In this document: piece by piece, positions 6,462 through 7,896 of the stretch
Numbering within the stretch: the first letter of the stretch is position 1
Layout: every line of letters starts with the position of its first letter
Assembly: GCA_025362115.1 (NCBI GenBank)
Contig: JANYIK010000197.1
Span: forward strand, 1-7,896
DNA length: 7,896 nt
Direction of reading: 5' to 3'
From: Methylophilaceae bacterium
Lineage (GTDB): Bacteria > Pseudomonadota > Gammaproteobacteria > Burkholderiales > Methylophilaceae
Notes under the pieces: generated by a model
The model's database searches: none
What the model was told of the DNA's origin: nothing
What the model saw: only the letters and a program-made list of their open reading frames with translations
Translations under genes and position numbers: made by a program

Positions 6462-7694
6462 ATGGAAACTTCAGCCTCGCTCGAACTCGCCAAACACACC
6501 CTGCTACTCATCGGTACGGTATTGGTGGCAGGCAGCGCATCCGGCTTATTGGCGCGGCTCCTGCGCATCCCCGACGTAGCGGTATTGCTATTGGTAGGGA
6601 TTTTTCTTGGGCCAGAAATATTGGGGGTGATCCAGGTCAAAGCCGATTCCGCGATCAATCAACTACTGCTTATTTTCGGCTCCAGCTATATCCTGTTCGA
6701 CGGTGGCGCCTCGGTACGTCTCAAGGTATTGAAACAAGTATGGCTGACGGTAGTGCTGATCTCTACCGTGGGCGTGCTTATTACCGCCGCCATCACCGGC
6801 TTGGCTGCCTATTACATCTTCGGCCTGCCTTTCATCGTCGCCCTGTTGTTGGGGACGGTCATCGCCTCTACCGATCCAGCCACGCTGGTGCCGGTATTCA
6901 AGCAGATCCACATCAAGCCGCGTGTGGCACAAACGGTGATGAGCGAATCCGCCTTCAACGATGCCATGGGTGCCATCCTCACTTTCACCATACTGGGTAT
7001 CGCTATGGGCACCGGTGAATTCTCGATAGGCAGTGCAGCGCTGGATTTGGTAAAACAGACGGTGTTCGGCATCGCCATTGGTGGCGCCCTAGGCTACCTG
7101 GCGGCCATGCTGATTGCGCATGAGCGATTCAGCTTCCTCGCCGAATACGCCCCGGTAGTCACTTTGATGGCGGTCATCGGCGCCTATATGGGCGCAGACG
7201 GCCTGCAGGCCAGTGGCTTCATGGCGGTATTCGTGTTTGGCATCATGCTCGGCAACCAGGATGCACTGGGTTTTAAGGTATCGAAGAAAGACAGCGCCCA
7301 ACTGGAAGATTTCATCCTCACCACCTCGCTCATCATGCGCATGTTCATCTTCATCCTGCTCGGTTCGCAGGTGAATTTTGCCCTGATGGGCGAATATGCC
7401 ATCGGTGGCGCGGCGCTCGTGACCATCTTCATGCTGATAGCACGACCCGCCACGGTATTCCTCTGTACGTTACCCGATACCAAGGCCAAATGGGGTTTCA
7501 ACGAGCGGTTGTTCATGTGCTGGACACGCGAGACCGGCGTGATACCCGGGGCGCTGGCAGGCATGCTGCTAGGCATGAAAGCCCCGCACGCTGAGATGAT
7601 CGCATCGGTCACGTTCATCGCTATTTTGATGACGATACTCATCCAAGCCACCACCACCAAATGGCTGGCACAAAAGCTCGACTTACTGGAGTAA
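6462..7694 (+). CDS. Cation/proton antiporter, CPA1 (NhaP-like) family
   Basis: Inner-membrane exchanger predicted to move Na+ or K+ against H+, for pH and salt balance. The 410 residues are almost wholly hydrophobic, with about 12-13 membrane helices by eye. Landmarks are RIPDVAVLLLVGIFLGP (35-51), LFDGG (78-82), the unwound-helix motif ASTDPA (135-140) and ESAFNDAMGAI (162-172). The Asn166-Asp167 pair in that last motif is typical of CPA1 exchangers rather than the Asp-Asp of CPA2/NhaA types. Later come ARPA (327-330) and RETGVIPGALAG (356-367). No soluble C-terminal TrkA-C or nucleotide-binding domain is present; the protein ends soon after the last helix. The ATG lies 4 bases after the glycosyltransferase stop, without a clear Shine-Dalgarno, which suggests coupled translation. 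The gene ends 5 bases before tpiA. Family is firm; ion choice cannot be read from the sequence. Confidence 0.92.
   Translation: METSASLELAKHTLLLIGTVLVAGSASGLLARLLRIPDVAVLLLVGIFLGPEILGVIQVKADSAINQLLLIFGSSYILFDGGASVRLKVLKQVWLTVVLISTVGVLITAAITGLAAYYIFGLPFIVALLLGTVIASTDPATLVPVFKQIHIKPRVAQTVMSESAFNDAMGAILTFTILGIAMGTGEFSIGSAALDLVKQTVFGIAIGGALGYLAAMLIAHERFSFLAEYAPVVTLMAVIGAYMGADGLQASGFMAVFVFGIMLGNQDALGFKVSKKDSAQLEDFILTTSLIMRMFIFILLGSQVNFALMGEYAIGGAALVTIFMLIARPATVFLCTLPDTKAKWGFNERLFMCWTRETGVIPGALAGMLLGMKAPHAEMIASVTFIAILMTILIQATTTKWLAQKLDLLE
7688..7691 (+). promoter_or_regulatory. Ribosome binding site that selects the tpiA start
   Basis: GGAG lies in the last sense codons of the antiporter, 8 bases before the ATG at 7700 and 20 bases before the next in-frame ATG (7712). 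This spacing favours the 7700 start, although many family members begin at the residue that 7712 encodes. Confidence 0.5.
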
Positions 7695-7699
7695 AAGTG

Positions 7700-7896
7700 A
7701 TGCCTCTAAAAATGAGACGCAAAATGGTCGTAGGCAACTGGAAGATGCACGGCAGCATCGTCGAAAACAAAGCCTTGCTGGAAGGCTATAGCGCCGGGCT
7801 ACGCGGCTTTGACAACGCCGACTACGTGGTTTGCCCGCCCTACCCCTACATTGCTCAAGCACAAGCCCTGCTCAGCGGCACCAATATTTTCTGGGG
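7700..7896 (+). CDS. tpiA: Triosephosphate isomerase, N-terminal part (cut by window end)
   Basis: Cytoplasmic glycolytic enzyme that interconverts dihydroxyacetone phosphate and glyceraldehyde 3-phosphate. Only the first 65 complete codons are in the window, about a quarter of the usual 250 residues. The frame gives MPLKMRRKMVVGNWKMHGS, with the family's strand-1 motif NWK (residues 13-15) that holds the substrate-binding Asn and Lys, and then VVCPPYPYI (43-51), matching the second strand. His replaces the Asn of E. coli NWKLNG, a common bacterial variant. In-frame ATGs at 7700, 7712 and 7724 are possible starts; 7700 is preferred for its GGAG at 8 bases, while 7712 gives the more usual MRRK start. 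The catalytic His and Glu lie beyond the window. It sits 5 bases after the antiporter and is probably co-transcribed with it. Confidence 0.95.
   Translation, partial: MPLKMRRKMVVGNWKMHGSIVENKALLEGYSAGLRGFDNADYVVCPPYPYIAQAQALLSGTNIFW

Noticed and set aside
6139..6579. A 146-codon plus-strand frame spanning the glycosyltransferase end and antiporter start
   Set aside because: It overlaps two well-supported genes in another frame and its Arg/His/Thr-rich translation looks like an out-of-frame shadow.
7184..7660. A 158-codon minus-strand frame inside the antiporter gene
   Set aside because: It is antisense to conserved membrane helices, and its Met/Ser-rich translation is the expected complement of hydrophobic codons.

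Overview
The window reads as a piece of a Gram-negative proteobacterial chromosome, most likely betaproteobacterial (possibly Nitrosomonadales or Gallionellaceae). This rests on the gene order pyrG-kdsA-eno-ftsB, on the FtsB and triosephosphate isomerase sequence styles (LQYPLWLGK; NWKMHGS) and on a Neisseria dRS3-like repeat at the left edge. The lineage is an inference, since no rRNA or other decisive marker is present. Coding density is very high. The only non-coding stretches above 20 bases are 1-103 and 4228-4348, so there is no gene-free stretch over 300 bases.

Left half, minus strand (4227 down to 104): a compact housekeeping operon read in the order pyrG (CTP synthase), kdsA (KDO-8-phosphate synthase), eno (enolase), ftsB (divisome protein). 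pyrG and kdsA overlap by ATGA, kdsA and eno are 17 bases apart, and eno and ftsB are 1 base apart, so the four are very probably co-transcribed and partly translationally coupled. KdsA uses phosphoenolpyruvate, the product of enolase, and the later CMP-KDO step needs CTP, the product of PyrG, so the operon groups KDO/lipid A supply with its precursors. Beyond ftsB lies a 23-base inverted repeat pair whose complete copy fits the ATTCCC-N8-GGGAAT pattern.

Centre, 4228-4348: a 121-base divergent intergenic region with a plausible sigma70-type promoter for pyrG and a perfect 13-base palindrome that overlaps its -35 element.

Right half, plus strand (4349 to the end): a 702-residue protein with seven TPR repeats and a SPINDLY/O-GlcNAc-transferase-like (GT41) catalytic domain; then, 4 bases later, a 410-residue CPA1-type cation/proton antiporter; then, 5 bases later, the start of tpiA (triosephosphate isomerase), cut by the window end. 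The three probably form one transcription unit.

I found no convincing new multi-gene system. The points most worth a second look are the GT41 glycosyltransferase placed among housekeeping genes and packed against an antiporter, the dRS3-like inverted pair, the cysteine-containing (predicted metal-dependent) KdsA, and the palindrome in the divergent promoter region.
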